Source of the DNA: Clostridiales bacterium
GTDB lineage: Bacteria > Bacillota > Clostridia > Oscillospirales > Butyricicoccaceae
Assembly (NCBI GenBank): GCA_019418305.1
Contig: DYCA01000009.1
Location: 1-64,000, forward strand
Direction: 5' to 3'
DNA: 64,000 bases
The notes below the pieces were generated by a model. The model did not search any database, was not told the origin of the DNA, and worked only from the letters and a program-made list of their open reading frames with translations. Below, piece by piece: positions 7,849 through 15,971 of this stretch. The position numbers were made by a program, and so were the translations under genes. The number at the start of each line of letters is the position of its first letter. Within the stretch, counting starts at the first letter, position 1.

Positions 7849-8664
7849 TTACTTATTCTTAAATTCCTTAGCAGGCTTTTCCTTGTTTTTGTCAAGGAAG
7901 TAAGCCATGCCATACTTCTGATCCTCGGTAGCAAAGCACTGACCGAATACGTTGCCCTCAAACTTCAGGGCGGAATTCAGGTCGGTCTGCATGCCGACAT
8001 TGATGGCTTCCTTGCACAGAGCAACCGCGATCGGAGCCTGCGCCGCAATCTCTTCTGCGAGCTTCATGGCTTCGTCCATCAGGTTTTCCAGCGGATATAC
8101 GTAGTTGACCAGGCCCATTTCAAGTGCCTGCTGTGCGGTATAGTTGCCGCGGGCCGTGTAGATCATTTCCTTAGCCTTGCCCAGACCAACGATACGGGCC
8201 AAACGCTGGGTGCCGCCGCAGCCCGGAGTAATGCCCAGACCGACTTCCGGCTGACCAAACATTGCATTGTCGGATGCCAGACGAATGTCACAGCTCATGG
8301 CCAGCTCGCAGCCGCCGCCGAGGCAGAAGCCGTTGATTGCCGCGATAACCGGGCGCTTGAAGTTTTCGATCTTCCAGCAGACACGGTTGGAGTCGTTGCC
8401 GAAGAATTTGCCTTCCGCAACCGTCATGGTGGACATCTGTGCGATGTCGGCACCGGCAACAAAGGAGTTGACCGTCTTGCCCTTCTTGTTGACCGTCGAG
8501 GAGCCGGTCAGGATAACGCAGTATACGTCGTCCATCTTGCCGACTTCGTCAAACGCTTCTTCCAACTGAGCATACATATCAGTGGAAAGCGCGTTCATGG
8601 CCTTCATGTGCTCGATCTTAACGACCGCTACATGGCCTTTTTTCTCAACTACTACATCAGTCAT
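7849..8664 (-). CDS. crt: Crotonase (3-hydroxybutyryl-CoA dehydratase)
   Basis: A 271-aa enoyl-CoA hydratase/isomerase-family protein that dehydrates 3-hydroxybutyryl-CoA to crotonyl-CoA. The oxyanion-hole region FVAGADIAQM and the catalytic Glu motifs GGGCELAMSCD and GQPEVGLGITPG are present. A Lys/Gly-rich insertion (SSTVNKKGKTVNS) before the AGADI motif makes it slightly longer than usual. I start at ATG 8664, about 10 nt after AAAGGAAG; an upstream in-frame extension to 8736 has no binding site and would run through a hairpin. Confidence 0.93.
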   Translation of the reverse strand: MTDVVVEKKGHVAVVKIEHMKAMNALSTDMYAQLEEAFDEVGKMDDVYCVILTGSSTVNKKGKTVNSFVAGADIAQMSTMTVAEGKFFGNDSNRVCWKIENFKRPVIAAINGFCLGGGCELAMSCDIRLASDNAMFGQPEVGLGITPGCGGTQRLARIVGLGKAKEMIYTARGNYTAQQALEMGLVNYVYPLENLMDEAMKLAEEIAAQAPIAVALCKEAINVGMQTDLNSALKFEGNVFGQCFATEDQKYGMAYFLDKNKEKPAKEFKNK

Positions 8665-8699
8665 TGCTAAAGACTTCCTTTCAAACATTCTAACGAACC

Positions 8700-8733
8700 G
8701 GTATCCGTCAGGGTGAAAAAACTGACGGATACC
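8700..8733 (-). other. 12-bp intercistronic hairpin between thl and crt
   Basis: Perfect stem GGTATCCGTCAG / CTGACGGATACC with a 10-nt loop. No T-run follows on the minus strand, so it looks like an mRNA processing or stability element rather than a terminator. Confidence 0.7.
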
Positions 8734-8788
8734 CATTCAAATTACAGGAATCAGTGCGGAGAGGACGCGAAAAGCTGTCTGCCGGTTT

Positions 8789-9976
8789 TTACTTGCAGAG
8801 CTCGTCGCGCTCCACGATCAGGGCTTCGCCCATGCCGCCGCCGATGCACATAGTGGCAAGGCCGATGGTCAGGTCGCGCTTGATCATTTCGTGAAGCAGG
8901 GTGGTGGTGATACGGCAGCCTGCTGCACCGATCGGATGGCCGAGTGCGATAGCGCCGCCGTTGACGTTTACCTTCTCCATATCAAAGCCCAGTTCACGGT
9001 TAACAGCAGCAGCCTGTGCCGCAAATGCCTCGTTGGACTCGACCAGATCAAGGTCTGCAACAGTCAGGCCGGCACGCTTGAGAGCCTGACGGGTGGATTC
9101 GATCGGGCCAATGCCCATGATAGCCGGATCGCAGCCAACCGAGCCGAACGAACGAATCTTGGCCAGCGGCTTGAGGCCGTGCGCCTTAACAAAATCCTCA
9201 GATGCAATGATCATGGCTGCGCCTGCATCGTTGATGCCGGAAGCGTTGCCTGCGGTAACCGTGCCGTCCTTCTTGAAGGCCGGGCGCAGCTTTGCCAGAC
9301 CCTCGATGGTAGTCTGGGGACGGCAGTGCTCGTCGGTATCAAAAATAACGGTTTCCTTCTTCTTCTTAACCTCGATCGGAACGATTTCGTCCTTGAAGCG
9401 GCCGGAGGAAATTGCCTTGGCAGCCTTCATCTGGGACTCATAACCGATCTGGTCCTGCATCTCACGGGTGATGCCGTACTTTTCAGCAACATTTTCCGCG
9501 GTGACGCCCATGTGGTACTGATTGAATACGTCGAATACGCCGTCATAAACCATCATATCAACAAACTTTACGTCGTTCATGCGAGCGCCCCAGCGCATGT
9601 TGCGGGAAATATACGGTGCGCCGGACATGGACTCACAGCCGCCGACCAGCATCATCTGATCCTCGCCGGAGCGGATGATCTGGGAGCCCAGAGAGATGGC
9701 GCGCATGGAGGATGCGCAAACCTTGTTGAGGGTCATAGCGGGGGTCTCAAGCGGCATACCGACGCCGAGAGATACCTGACGAGCTACGTTCTGGCCAACG
9801 CCGCCCTGCAATACCTGACCAAACAGGCATTCGTCGATAGCGGCTTTGTCAACGCCGGCGCGTTCAATGGCAGCGTTGGCAGCAGCGATGCCGAGCTGAG
9901 CGGCAGGTACGTCGCGAAGGGTGCCGCCATAAGTGCCGATAGCGGTACGGGCAGCGGAACAGATGTAAACGTTCAT
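8789..9976 (-). CDS. thl: Acetyl-CoA acetyltransferase (thiolase)
   Basis: A 395-aa thiolase that condenses two acetyl-CoA to acetoacetyl-CoA, the entry step of the butyrate route. The acyl-enzyme Cys87 lies in [18 protein letters not shown] (His) and CIGGGMGEA (second Cys) complete the active site near the C-terminus. The start ATG 9976 follows AAAGGAG; a start at 10015 lies in the leader hairpin and was rejected. It is the first gene of thl-crt-hbd, with its own promoter and a Rex-type site upstream. Confidence 0.95.
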   Translation of the reverse strand: MNVYICSAARTAIGTYGGTLRDVPAAQLGIAAANAAIERAGVDKAAIDECLFGQVLQGGVGQNVARQVSLGVGMPLETPAMTLNKVCASSMRAISLGSQIIRSGEDQMMLVGGCESMSGAPYISRNMRWGARMNDVKFVDMMVYDGVFDVFNQYHMGVTAENVAEKYGITREMQDQIGYESQMKAAKAISSGRFKDEIVPIEVKKKKETVIFDTDEHCRPQTTIEGLAKLRPAFKKDGTVTAGNASGINDAGAAMIIASEDFVKAHGLKPLAKIRSFGSVGCDPAIMGIGPIESTRQALKRAGLTVADLDLVESNEAFAAQAAAVNRELGFDMEKVNVNGGAIALGHPIGAAGCRITTTLLHEMIKRDLTIGLATMCIGGGMGEALIVERDELCK

Positions 9977-10002
9977 TTGGCTGTTACTCCTTTTCTTCTC
10001 TG

Positions 10003-10021
10003 GCACCGGATGCACCGGTGC
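10003..10021 (-). other. Leader hairpin just upstream of the thl ribosome binding site
   Basis: Perfect inverted repeat GCACCGG / CCGGTGC around ATGCA, overlapping the 12-bp palindrome TGCACCGGTGCA. It lies in the 5' untranslated region between the thl promoter and its AAAGGAG. Confidence 0.55.
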
Positions 10022-10050
10022 AGTTTAATGTCTCTTTCGAGTTCGTTAAT

Positions 10051-10078
10051 ATTTTATCAAATGTGCGGAGAATTGCAA
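10051..10078 (-). promoter_or_regulatory. Promoter of the thl-crt-hbd operon
   Basis: On the minus strand TTGCAA (10078-10073), 16-nt spacer, TAAAAT (10056-10051). The Rex-type operator sits 16 bp upstream of the -35. Confidence 0.55.
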
Positions 10079-10094
10079 GGGGTTTTACGAAAGT

Positions 10095-10112
10095 TTGTTA
10101 AACGATTAACAA
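10095..10112. promoter_or_regulatory. Rex-type operator, perfect palindrome
   Basis: TTGTTAA-ACGA-TTAACAA: both 7-bp half sites match the known clostridial Rex consensus TTGTTAANNNNTTAACAA. Rex is the NADH/NAD+-sensing repressor of fermentation genes. The site is upstream of thl and downstream of the preceding CoA-transferase stop. Confidence 0.8.
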
Positions 10113-10156
10113 TATACCCAACATCTGTACAACACACACACAGAAAAAAACGAAAT

Positions 10157-11725
10157 TTAATCGTTCGCCAGGCCCATCAGCTCTTCACGGAAGATGCGAG
10201 CATCCATCAGCTTGATCGAGCCGTCCGGCTGGTAAGCGATCTTCGGCTCAAATTCCATCTGATCAAGGATCTGGGTTTGCAGGTCGATGCCCGGTGCGAT
10301 CTCAATGAGGGTGACGCCTTCCGGACGCAGCTCGAACACAGCGCGCTCGGTGATGTACAGAACCGGCTGGTGTACTTCGTTGGCGTAGTCGCCGGAGAAG
10401 GTGATGTGCTCCACCTGGTTGACAAACTTCTTCTTGGCGCCTTCCTGCGTGATGACGAGCTTGCCGTCCTCGCAGGCGGTCTTGAGGCCCTTGGCGGTGA
10501 AGGTGCCGCAGTAGACAACCTTCTTGGCGTTCTGGGTGATATCGATGAATCCGCCCGCGCCGGCCAGACGGGTACCAAACTTGGAAACGTTCAGGTCACC
10601 GTTAGGTGCAGTTTCAGCCAGACCGAGGAAAGCAACGTCCAGGCCGCCGCCCTGATAGAAGTCAAACTGTACGTTGTGCGGGATGATGCACATCGCGTTT
10701 GCCGCTGCGCCGAACTGAGTGCCGCCGTAGGGCACGCCTGCAATCGATCCAGCCTCGACGGTCAGGGTCATCTTGTCCGAGATACCCTCTTCCGCCGCGA
10801 CGTTAGCAATTTTCTCCGGTGCGCCGGTGCCGAGGTTGACAATCGCGTCCTGCGGCAGCTCCATCGCTGCGCGGCGGGCGATGATCTTCTTGGCGTCCAT
10901 CGGGATGGGCGGAATAGCGTCCACCGGGATGCGGAATTCGCCGGTCAGTGCGCCGTCATACGGCATGCCGAGGCACTGCATGTTCTCTTCCTCCGAGCCG
11001 ATGACAACCGAGTCAACATAGATGCCCGGGATGGCAACCAGCTTCGGATCGAGTGAGCCGCCCTGTACAATCTTCTCGACCTGTACGATGACCTTACCGC
11101 CCGAGTTTTTGCATGCCTGCGCCATTGCGGTAACGTCCAGCGGGCCGATTTCTCTATGTACGGTGCAGTTACCATATTCGTCGCAGTAAGATGCGCGCAA
11201 GAATACGACATTGATCGGGAAACCCTTGTACAGCAGGCGTTCCTTCCCTTCAATGTTAACGATCGTGACCAGATCTTCCTTGGTCTTTTCGTTGAGCTTA
11301 CCGCCGCCGTTGCGCGGGTCAACAAAGGTCTTGAGGCCGACGTGGGTAATCGTGCCGATGTTGTGCGCGGCGATATCACGGTACATGTGCGAGATAACGC
11401 CCTGCGGCAGGTTATAGGCTTCGATTTTATTGGAGAGCGCCAACTCGCCCAAACGGGGGGCGCGGTCCCAGTGGCCGCCGATAACGCGCTTGACCATGCC
11501 TTCATGGCCATAGTGGTCGCCGCCGGTACCGTCGCGGTGGCCCTGACCGGCTGCAAAGAACAGGGTCAGGTTATTCGGGTGACCGGTCTCAAGAAAACGC
11601 TTTTCCAGCGCCTTGGACAGGGTCTCCGGGCAGGCGCAGCTTACAAAACCGCCGGTGGCGATGGTGTCGCCATCCTGAACTTTGAGTGCGGCTTCTTCTG
11701 CCGAGATAATACTTACTTTCTTCAT
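10157..11725 (-). CDS. Fused alpha/beta class I acyl-CoA:acetate/3-ketoacid CoA-transferase
   Basis: A 522-aa enzyme joining both halves of a class I CoA-transferase (propionate CoA-transferase / YdiF type). The N-terminal half has DGDTIATGGFVSCACPE; the C-terminal half has NLGTGAPEKIA and the catalytic Glu in TVEAGSIAGVPYGG. In this position it may activate 4-hydroxybutyrate for the dehydratase upstream, or exchange CoA with short-chain acids; the true acceptor cannot be read from sequence. The ATG at 11725 follows AAAGGAGG. It lies between the Cys-motif protein and thl. Confidence 0.88.
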   Translation of the reverse strand: MKKVSIISAEEAALKVQDGDTIATGGFVSCACPETLSKALEKRFLETGHPNNLTLFFAAGQGHRDGTGGDHYGHEGMVKRVIGGHWDRAPRLGELALSNKIEAYNLPQGVISHMYRDIAAHNIGTITHVGLKTFVDPRNGGGKLNEKTKEDLVTIVNIEGKERLLYKGFPINVVFLRASYCDEYGNCTVHREIGPLDVTAMAQACKNSGGKVIVQVEKIVQGGSLDPKLVAIPGIYVDSVVIGSEEENMQCLGMPYDGALTGEFRIPVDAIPPIPMDAKKIIARRAAMELPQDAIVNLGTGAPEKIANVAAEEGISDKMTLTVEAGSIAGVPYGGTQFGAAANAMCIIPHNVQFDFYQGGGLDVAFLGLAETAPNGDLNVSKFGTRLAGAGGFIDITQNAKKVVYCGTFTAKGLKTACEDGKLVITQEGAKKKFVNQVEHITFSGDYANEVHQPVLYITERAVFELRPEGVTLIEIAPGIDLQTQILDQMEFEPKIAYQPDGSIKLMDARIFREELMGLAND

Positions 11726-11774
11726 GTTCTATCATCCTCCTTTGAGTAACGGACGCTTGATGCGGCCGTTCAAT

Positions 11775-12041
11775 CTACGCGAGTTGCCGGATCGTCCGGA
11801 TGGCTTCCGGGATGCTGTCCGCAGAGTCCATGATGACACGATGGTCGGCATCAATTTCCTCATACAGATAGGGGCAGCCGGTGCAGCCGCGGATAATCAG
11901 CAGTACGTCGTAATGGACGCCGTCCTCCGGATAGGAAAACGAAGCGACGTCCGCAAGGGAGGTGCGCACGGTTTGATAGGCTTCTCCGCGGTCATAGCGC
12001 GGATTGCAGCCGCCGCAGAATTTGACAGTGCAGCGCAGCAT
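11775..12041 (-). CDS. Small Cys-motif protein of the 4-hydroxybutyrate block
   Basis: An 88-aa protein I cannot name. It carries two cysteine clusters: MLRCTVKFCGGCNPRYDR at the N-terminus and RGCTGCPYLY in the middle, suiting a metal or Fe-S site. I see no membrane segment or signal peptide. The ATG at 12041 has an AAAGGAGG 11 nt upstream; a longer start at 12092 would run through a hairpin. It sits between 4-hydroxybutyryl-CoA dehydratase and a CoA-transferase in the same direction, so an accessory role there is plausible but unproven. Confidence 0.7.
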   Translation of the reverse strand: MLRCTVKFCGGCNPRYDRGEAYQTVRTSLADVASFSYPEDGVHYDVLLIIRGCTGCPYLYEEIDADHRVIMDSADSIPEAIRTIRQLA

Positions 12042-12080
12042 GGTGCGTTGAGCCTCCTTTGGCCGAATGAAATTGCAAAC

Positions 12081-12113
12081 ATAGGCACTCACGGGTGCTC
12101 CATGAGTGCCTAT
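12081..12113 (-). other. 11-bp intercistronic hairpin after abfD
   Basis: Perfect stem ATAGGCACTCA / TGAGTGCCTAT with an 11-nt loop, 14 nt after the abfD stop. On the minus strand only GTTTGC follows, so it is at best a partial terminator. Confidence 0.65.
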
Positions 12114-12127
12114 GGGATGCTCAGAGA

Positions 12128-13573
12128 TTACTGGATACGAGCAATCTTCTTCGCCAGTTCCTTCTTCATTTCCAGGTTGGACTGACGGGCGATCATGATG
12201 CGCTGAGCCTGGGGCGAACCTGCGCCATGCATGGACTCCGGCAGATAGCCGACAGCAGCAGTGCCCATCGTCATATTTTCAATCAAACGCAGTACGCGCA
12301 TGCGATCCTCGGTCGGAACAGAAGCGACGCCCTTGAGGTACTTCTCGATGTAGGGCTTGAGAACCGGATTGCGGTAGTCGGCCTCGGAGGGCTGAGTGAC
12401 CATCAGGCCGCCGGCCAGATCCTGTGCCAGACGCGCGATCTCGTACGGGAAGCGGGTGACGTTCTGCTTGCAGACGTTAGCCAGCAGCAGGTCAATGAGG
12501 TAGTTGCCCGCCTTGGTCTTGGTACCCTGGCTGGAGCAGGCGATGCCGCAGCAGTACAGAGTCTCGTTCAGGTGGGTCATTTCAATCAGCTTATCCTTGA
12601 CATGGGATGCCTTAGCAGAGCCGGCCATTTCGCCCGCCAGTGCGGTCGCGCCGATCAGCACATCGCCTACGCCGACCTTGCAGCCGCCGTAGGACTGACG
12701 GTGATAGCCTGCGAAACGCTCAACGATCATGCCGGCAAACTTGACTTCACCGTTGAGGAAGATGCGGTCATTCGGAACGAACACATGGTCGAAGATGACC
12801 AGCACTTCGTGACCGCCGTAAACCTTGTTGCCTACGTCGATGTCGTTGTACTCCTCGGTCTTGCGGGTGTCGCAGGACTGACGGCCATAGATCAGCGTGA
12901 TGCCCTCGGAATCGGTCGGAACAGCGAAGGAGATCGCGTAATCCTCGTCGCCTTCACGCATGGAGATGGTCGGCATAACCAGCACCTCATGGCTGTTCAC
13001 AAAGCCGGTCTGGTGAGCCTTTGCACCGGTGACGTATACGCCGTCTGCAGTGCGTTCGACAACATGCAGGAACAGGTCGGGGTCGGCCTGCTTGGAGGGA
13101 GCCAGAGAACGGTCGCCCTTGACGTCGGTCATTGCGCCGTCAACCGCGAGATCCTCGTCCTGTACGCGGGTGAGGAACTTGATGAAGTTCTCATGATACT
13201 TGGTGCCGCAGGCCTCGTCGATCTCGTAGGTGGAGGAGAATACGGCGTTCATAGCGTCCATACCAACGCAGCGCTGGAAGCAGGCTGCGGTTTTCTGGCC
13301 GAGCAGACGCTGCATCTTAACCTTTTTAATCAGGTCGTCGGTCGACTGATGCATGTGGGTGAAGCGGTTGATCTTCTTGCCCGAGATGTGGCTGGTTGCG
13401 GTCATCAGGTCTTCGTACTGGGGATCCTCCGCCAGCTCATAGGTGGCGGCAAAGGAGTTGAGCGAAGGGCGGATGATCGGGTTGTCTACCGGATTCTCCA
13501 CCTTTTCACCGAACATATACAGATTGAGCTTCAGCTTTCGCAGGGACTCAATGTACTGGTCTTTGGTCATCAT
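12128..13573 (-). CDS. abfD: 4-hydroxybutyryl-CoA dehydratase / vinylacetyl-CoA isomerase
   Basis: A 481-aa FAD- and [4Fe-4S]-dependent enzyme that turns 4-hydroxybutyryl-CoA into crotonyl-CoA. It aligns closely from memory with the Clostridium aminobutyricum enzyme. The cluster ligands are kept: Cys98 and Cys102 in CFQRCVGMD, and His291 and Cys298 in GYHRQSYGGCKVG, within one residue of the published positions. I prefer ATG 13573 (11 nt after AAAGGAT) to a TTG at 13582 that is too near the binding site. It lies downstream of the 4-hydroxybutyrate dehydrogenase terminator. Confidence 0.95.
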   Translation of the reverse strand: MMTKDQYIESLRKLKLNLYMFGEKVENPVDNPIIRPSLNSFAATYELAEDPQYEDLMTATSHISGKKINRFTHMHQSTDDLIKKVKMQRLLGQKTAACFQRCVGMDAMNAVFSSTYEIDEACGTKYHENFIKFLTRVQDEDLAVDGAMTDVKGDRSLAPSKQADPDLFLHVVERTADGVYVTGAKAHQTGFVNSHEVLVMPTISMREGDEDYAISFAVPTDSEGITLIYGRQSCDTRKTEEYNDIDVGNKVYGGHEVLVIFDHVFVPNDRIFLNGEVKFAGMIVERFAGYHRQSYGGCKVGVGDVLIGATALAGEMAGSAKASHVKDKLIEMTHLNETLYCCGIACSSQGTKTKAGNYLIDLLLANVCKQNVTRFPYEIARLAQDLAGGLMVTQPSEADYRNPVLKPYIEKYLKGVASVPTEDRMRVLRLIENMTMGTAAVGYLPESMHGAGSPQAQRIMIARQSNLEMKKELAKKIARIQ

Positions 13574-13646
13574 AGCGATCAAGTATCCTTTCTCTTTTCA
13601 AACTTTCTGAGGGGTTTGCCGACGGGCGGCAAGCATACCTTCTAAG

Positions 13647-13684
13647 AAAAAACAGGGCGGGGAACGCGGGGTTCCCCGCCCTGT
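13647..13684 (-). terminator. Terminator between 4-hydroxybutyrate dehydrogenase and abfD
   Basis: GC-rich stem ACAGGGCGGGGAAC / GTTCCCCGCCCTGT, followed on the minus strand by TTTTTTC. As abfD has no clear promoter of its own, read-through is likely to set its level. Confidence 0.85.
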
Positions 13685-13706
13685 TCAGGCGAAACGCTTA
13701 CAAAAA

Positions 13707-14888
13707 TCAGAAGCACTCGCGGTATACGCGTTCGCTCAGTTCGATGCTCCACGGACGGTAGGAGTTGGTAATCAGACGCTGCTGGTTTGCCTCTACCGAT
13801 ACGGGGAAGCTCTTGATGTCCTCTTCCTTGAAGCCGTACTCATGCAGCGGCTTGAGCGGGAGAACCTTCTCGAGGGTGACATTCAGGGTGCGCAGCGCGT
13901 CATCCTTGGTGCAGCCCAGGCAGCGCGCAACGAGTTCCTTGAACTTGCCCAGCTCGCCGTTCGGCTCGTACTCATCGTACAGCTCAAGGATCTTGCCGAA
14001 CAGAGCGTAGTTGGATTCGCCGTGCGGAACATGGTAGGTGCCACCGAGCGGGAAGGACATGCCGTGTACGGTTGCGCAGCCAGCCTTCAGGAATGCGATG
14101 CCGGCAAACAGGGAAGCGGTAACGAACTCGCCCAGATAATCCATGCGAGCGTCCGGGCCTTCCAGCGCAATGCGGCGGAAGCCTTCCAGAATCATTTCAG
14201 CCGCCTTGACCGAGTACATCTCGGAGGTAACGGTCTTGCGATGCGGGGACAGGAAGGATTCGGTTGCGTGAATGAGCGCGTCAATTGCGGAAGCAGCAAA
14301 CGGCTTGTAGGGCAGCGTCTTGAGCAGATCCGGAACCAGGCAAACCTTGTTCGGGATGATGTCGTCGGAAACCAGACCGAGCTTGGTTTCGCCGCCGGTC
14401 AGCTTGCCGTCCTTCTCGTCCTTGACGATAGCAACCGAGATGTTGGTAACCTCGGAGCCGGTGCCGCAGGTGGTCGGGATAGCGATAACTTCCTTCTCAT
14501 GTACAACGGGCTCGCGCTTGAAGTACAGCTCATGTACGGAGGTCGGGCGCTTGCAGCCGAGCAGCTTGCACAGGTCCATGATGGCGCCGCCGCCGACAGC
14601 GATGACGCGGTCATAGGAATCATACGGAATGGCCTCATACATGGTTTCGATCATCGCCTCAGAAGGCTCGCCTGCGCCGAACTTCTCCTGAAAAACAAAC
14701 TTGCTCTTCAGGCCAAGCTCCTCCATGAAGGGCTTGTAGATGAATTCGTTGGTCAGAACGACATCGCGCTCACCAAGCTTGAACTCTGCGGCGAAGTCAC
14801 CGAAGTTGGCAAACTTGTAAATAGTCGGGGCGATGATGATCTCTCTCTTGTCCTGCATCAGAGAGGCGCTGAAAGCATCCATAGCCAT
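13707..14888 (-). CDS. 4-hydroxybutyrate dehydrogenase (iron-type alcohol dehydrogenase)
   Basis: A 393-aa group III alcohol dehydrogenase that would interconvert succinate semialdehyde and 4-hydroxybutyrate. NAD-binding GGGAIMD and the TTCGTGSEVT block are typical; metal ligands lie in AIDALIHATESF and in TVHGMSFPLGGTYHVPHG. The family has many substrates; the neighbouring 4-hydroxybutyryl-CoA dehydratase makes 4-hydroxybutyrate the best guess (AbfH/4hbD type). The ATG at 14888 is 10 nt from TGGAGA. A semialdehyde-forming partner (SucD or a GABA transaminase) is not in the window. Confidence 0.88.
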   Translation of the reverse strand: MAMDAFSASLMQDKREIIIAPTIYKFANFGDFAAEFKLGERDVVLTNEFIYKPFMEELGLKSKFVFQEKFGAGEPSEAMIETMYEAIPYDSYDRVIAVGGGAIMDLCKLLGCKRPTSVHELYFKREPVVHEKEVIAIPTTCGTGSEVTNISVAIVKDEKDGKLTGGETKLGLVSDDIIPNKVCLVPDLLKTLPYKPFAASAIDALIHATESFLSPHRKTVTSEMYSVKAAEMILEGFRRIALEGPDARMDYLGEFVTASLFAGIAFLKAGCATVHGMSFPLGGTYHVPHGESNYALFGKILELYDEYEPNGELGKFKELVARCLGCTKDDALRTLNVTLEKVLPLKPLHEYGFKEEDIKSFPVSVEANQQRLITNSYRPWSIELSERVYRECF

Positions 14889-14948
14889 AATTGATACATC
14901 TCCATTCTAAAATTTTATAAAAGGCCGTGCGGGCTTTTACATCTTTGG

Positions 14949-14966
14949 CAGGACAGAAATGTCCTG
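14949..14966. promoter_or_regulatory. Perfect inverted repeat at the dehydrogenase transcription start
   Basis: CAGGACA-GAAA-TGTCCTG lies 7 bp downstream of the -10 box on the minus strand, so it covers the expected +1. It could be an operator or a 5'-end hairpin of the mRNA; the binding factor is unknown. Confidence 0.6.
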
Positions 14967-14973
14967 TGCTTTT

Positions 14974-15002
14974 ATTGTAGCAAATTCATGCCACAACTTC
15001 AA
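14974..15002 (-). promoter_or_regulatory. Promoter of the 4-hydroxybutyrate dehydrogenase gene
   Basis: On the minus strand TTGAAG (15002-14997), 17-nt spacer, TACAAT (14979-14974). Confidence 0.65.
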
Positions 15003-15061
15003 CACAAACAAACAAAAAAATCATCAAAAAATAACCAAGTGTTCCTGTACAAAAAGACAAT

Positions 15062-15091
15062 AAAAAATCCCGCATTTTTCAATACGGGATT
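15062..15091 (-). terminator. Terminator of the amino acid ABC operon
   Basis: Stem AATCCCG / CGGGATT with a 12-nt loop and TTTTTTATT on the minus strand, about 80 nt after the ATPase stop. Confidence 0.7.
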
Positions 15092-15170
15092 ATTTTATCG
15101 TATTTAAAAGGGTTTGTAAATGGGAAGTTGGTGGAAAGTGCTGAAAAGTTTTTTTTGCGCCTGCTGCTCT

Positions 15171-15959
15171 TTAGTTGTTTTGTGAAAAACGGCTCAAAAA
15201 TGCTTTGGTTCGCTCGTTTTGGGTATTTTCAAACAACTCAGTCGGGGTGCCTTCTTCAACGATCACGCCGCCGTCCATGAACAAAATGTGGTCGGCAACA
15301 TCACGGGCAAAGGCCATCTCATGTGTGACAATAATCATCGTAGTGTGCTGGTCCGCCAGTGAGCGGATAACCTTGAGCACTTCTCCGGTCAGCTCGGGGT
15401 CGAGCGCGGAGGTCGGCTCGTCGAAGCAAAGGATGTCAGGATGCAGAGCGAGTGCGCGCGCAATCGCCACGCGCTGCTGCTGACCGCCGGAAAGCTGATG
15501 CGGATAATGGTTCATGCGGCCCTCCAGGCTCATCTGACTGAGCAGTTCGATGGCGTGGTGCTCAATTTCCTCCTGAATAGCGCGTTTGTTCTGCTTGTAG
15601 TCCGGTCGTTCCTTGGCAAGCAGCAGGCTGGCCAGCATGACGTTTTCCAGTGCGGTGTACTGCGGGAACAGGTTGAACGACTGGAACACCATCCCGAAGT
15701 GCAGACGGCGCTTGCGGATTTCTTCATCGCTTTTGGAGGAGTGATCCGCAGCATCAAACAGCGTTTCGCCATTGACAATGATGCGGCCTGCATTCGGTGT
15801 TTCCAGAAAGTTCAGGCAGCGCAGCAGGGTGGTTTTGCCCGAGCCGCTTGAGCCAATAATGGCCAGTGCCTTGCCGCGTTCGAGCGAAAAGCTGATATCG
15901 TCGAGCACCTTGGTGGCACCGAAGCTCTTGTTGATGTTTTGTACTTCCAGAATAGGCAT
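15171..15959 (-). CDS. Polar amino acid ABC transporter ATPase
   Basis: A 262-aa ATPase of the GlnQ/ArtP/HisP group that powers amino acid uptake. Walker A GSSGSGKTT is at about residues 36-44, the signature [15 protein letters not shown] is complete, Walker B is ILCFDEPTSALDPE, and the switch His lies in IIVTHEM. It starts 12 nt after the permease gene in the order binding protein, permease, ATPase. The substrate cannot be fixed from sequence. Confidence 0.92.
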   Translation of the reverse strand: MPILEVQNINKSFGATKVLDDISFSLERGKALAIIGSSGSGKTTLLRCLNFLETPNAGRIIVNGETLFDAADHSSKSDEEIRKRRLHFGMVFQSFNLFPQYTALENVMLASLLLAKERPDYKQNKRAIQEEIEHHAIELLSQMSLEGRMNHYPHQLSGGQQQRVAIARALALHPDILCFDEPTSALDPELTGEVLKVIRSLADQHTTMIIVTHEMAFARDVADHILFMDGGVIVEEGTPTELFENTQNERTKAFLSRFSQNN

Positions 15960-15971
15960 TTCGGCACCTCC

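Noticed and set aside
8891-11056. Open frame of 721 codons on the plus strand opposite thl and the CoA-transferase
   Set aside because: It is antisense to two clearly identified enzymes, crosses their intergenic region, shows no domain I recognise and has no binding site. Strong third-position GC bias of the true genes explains it.
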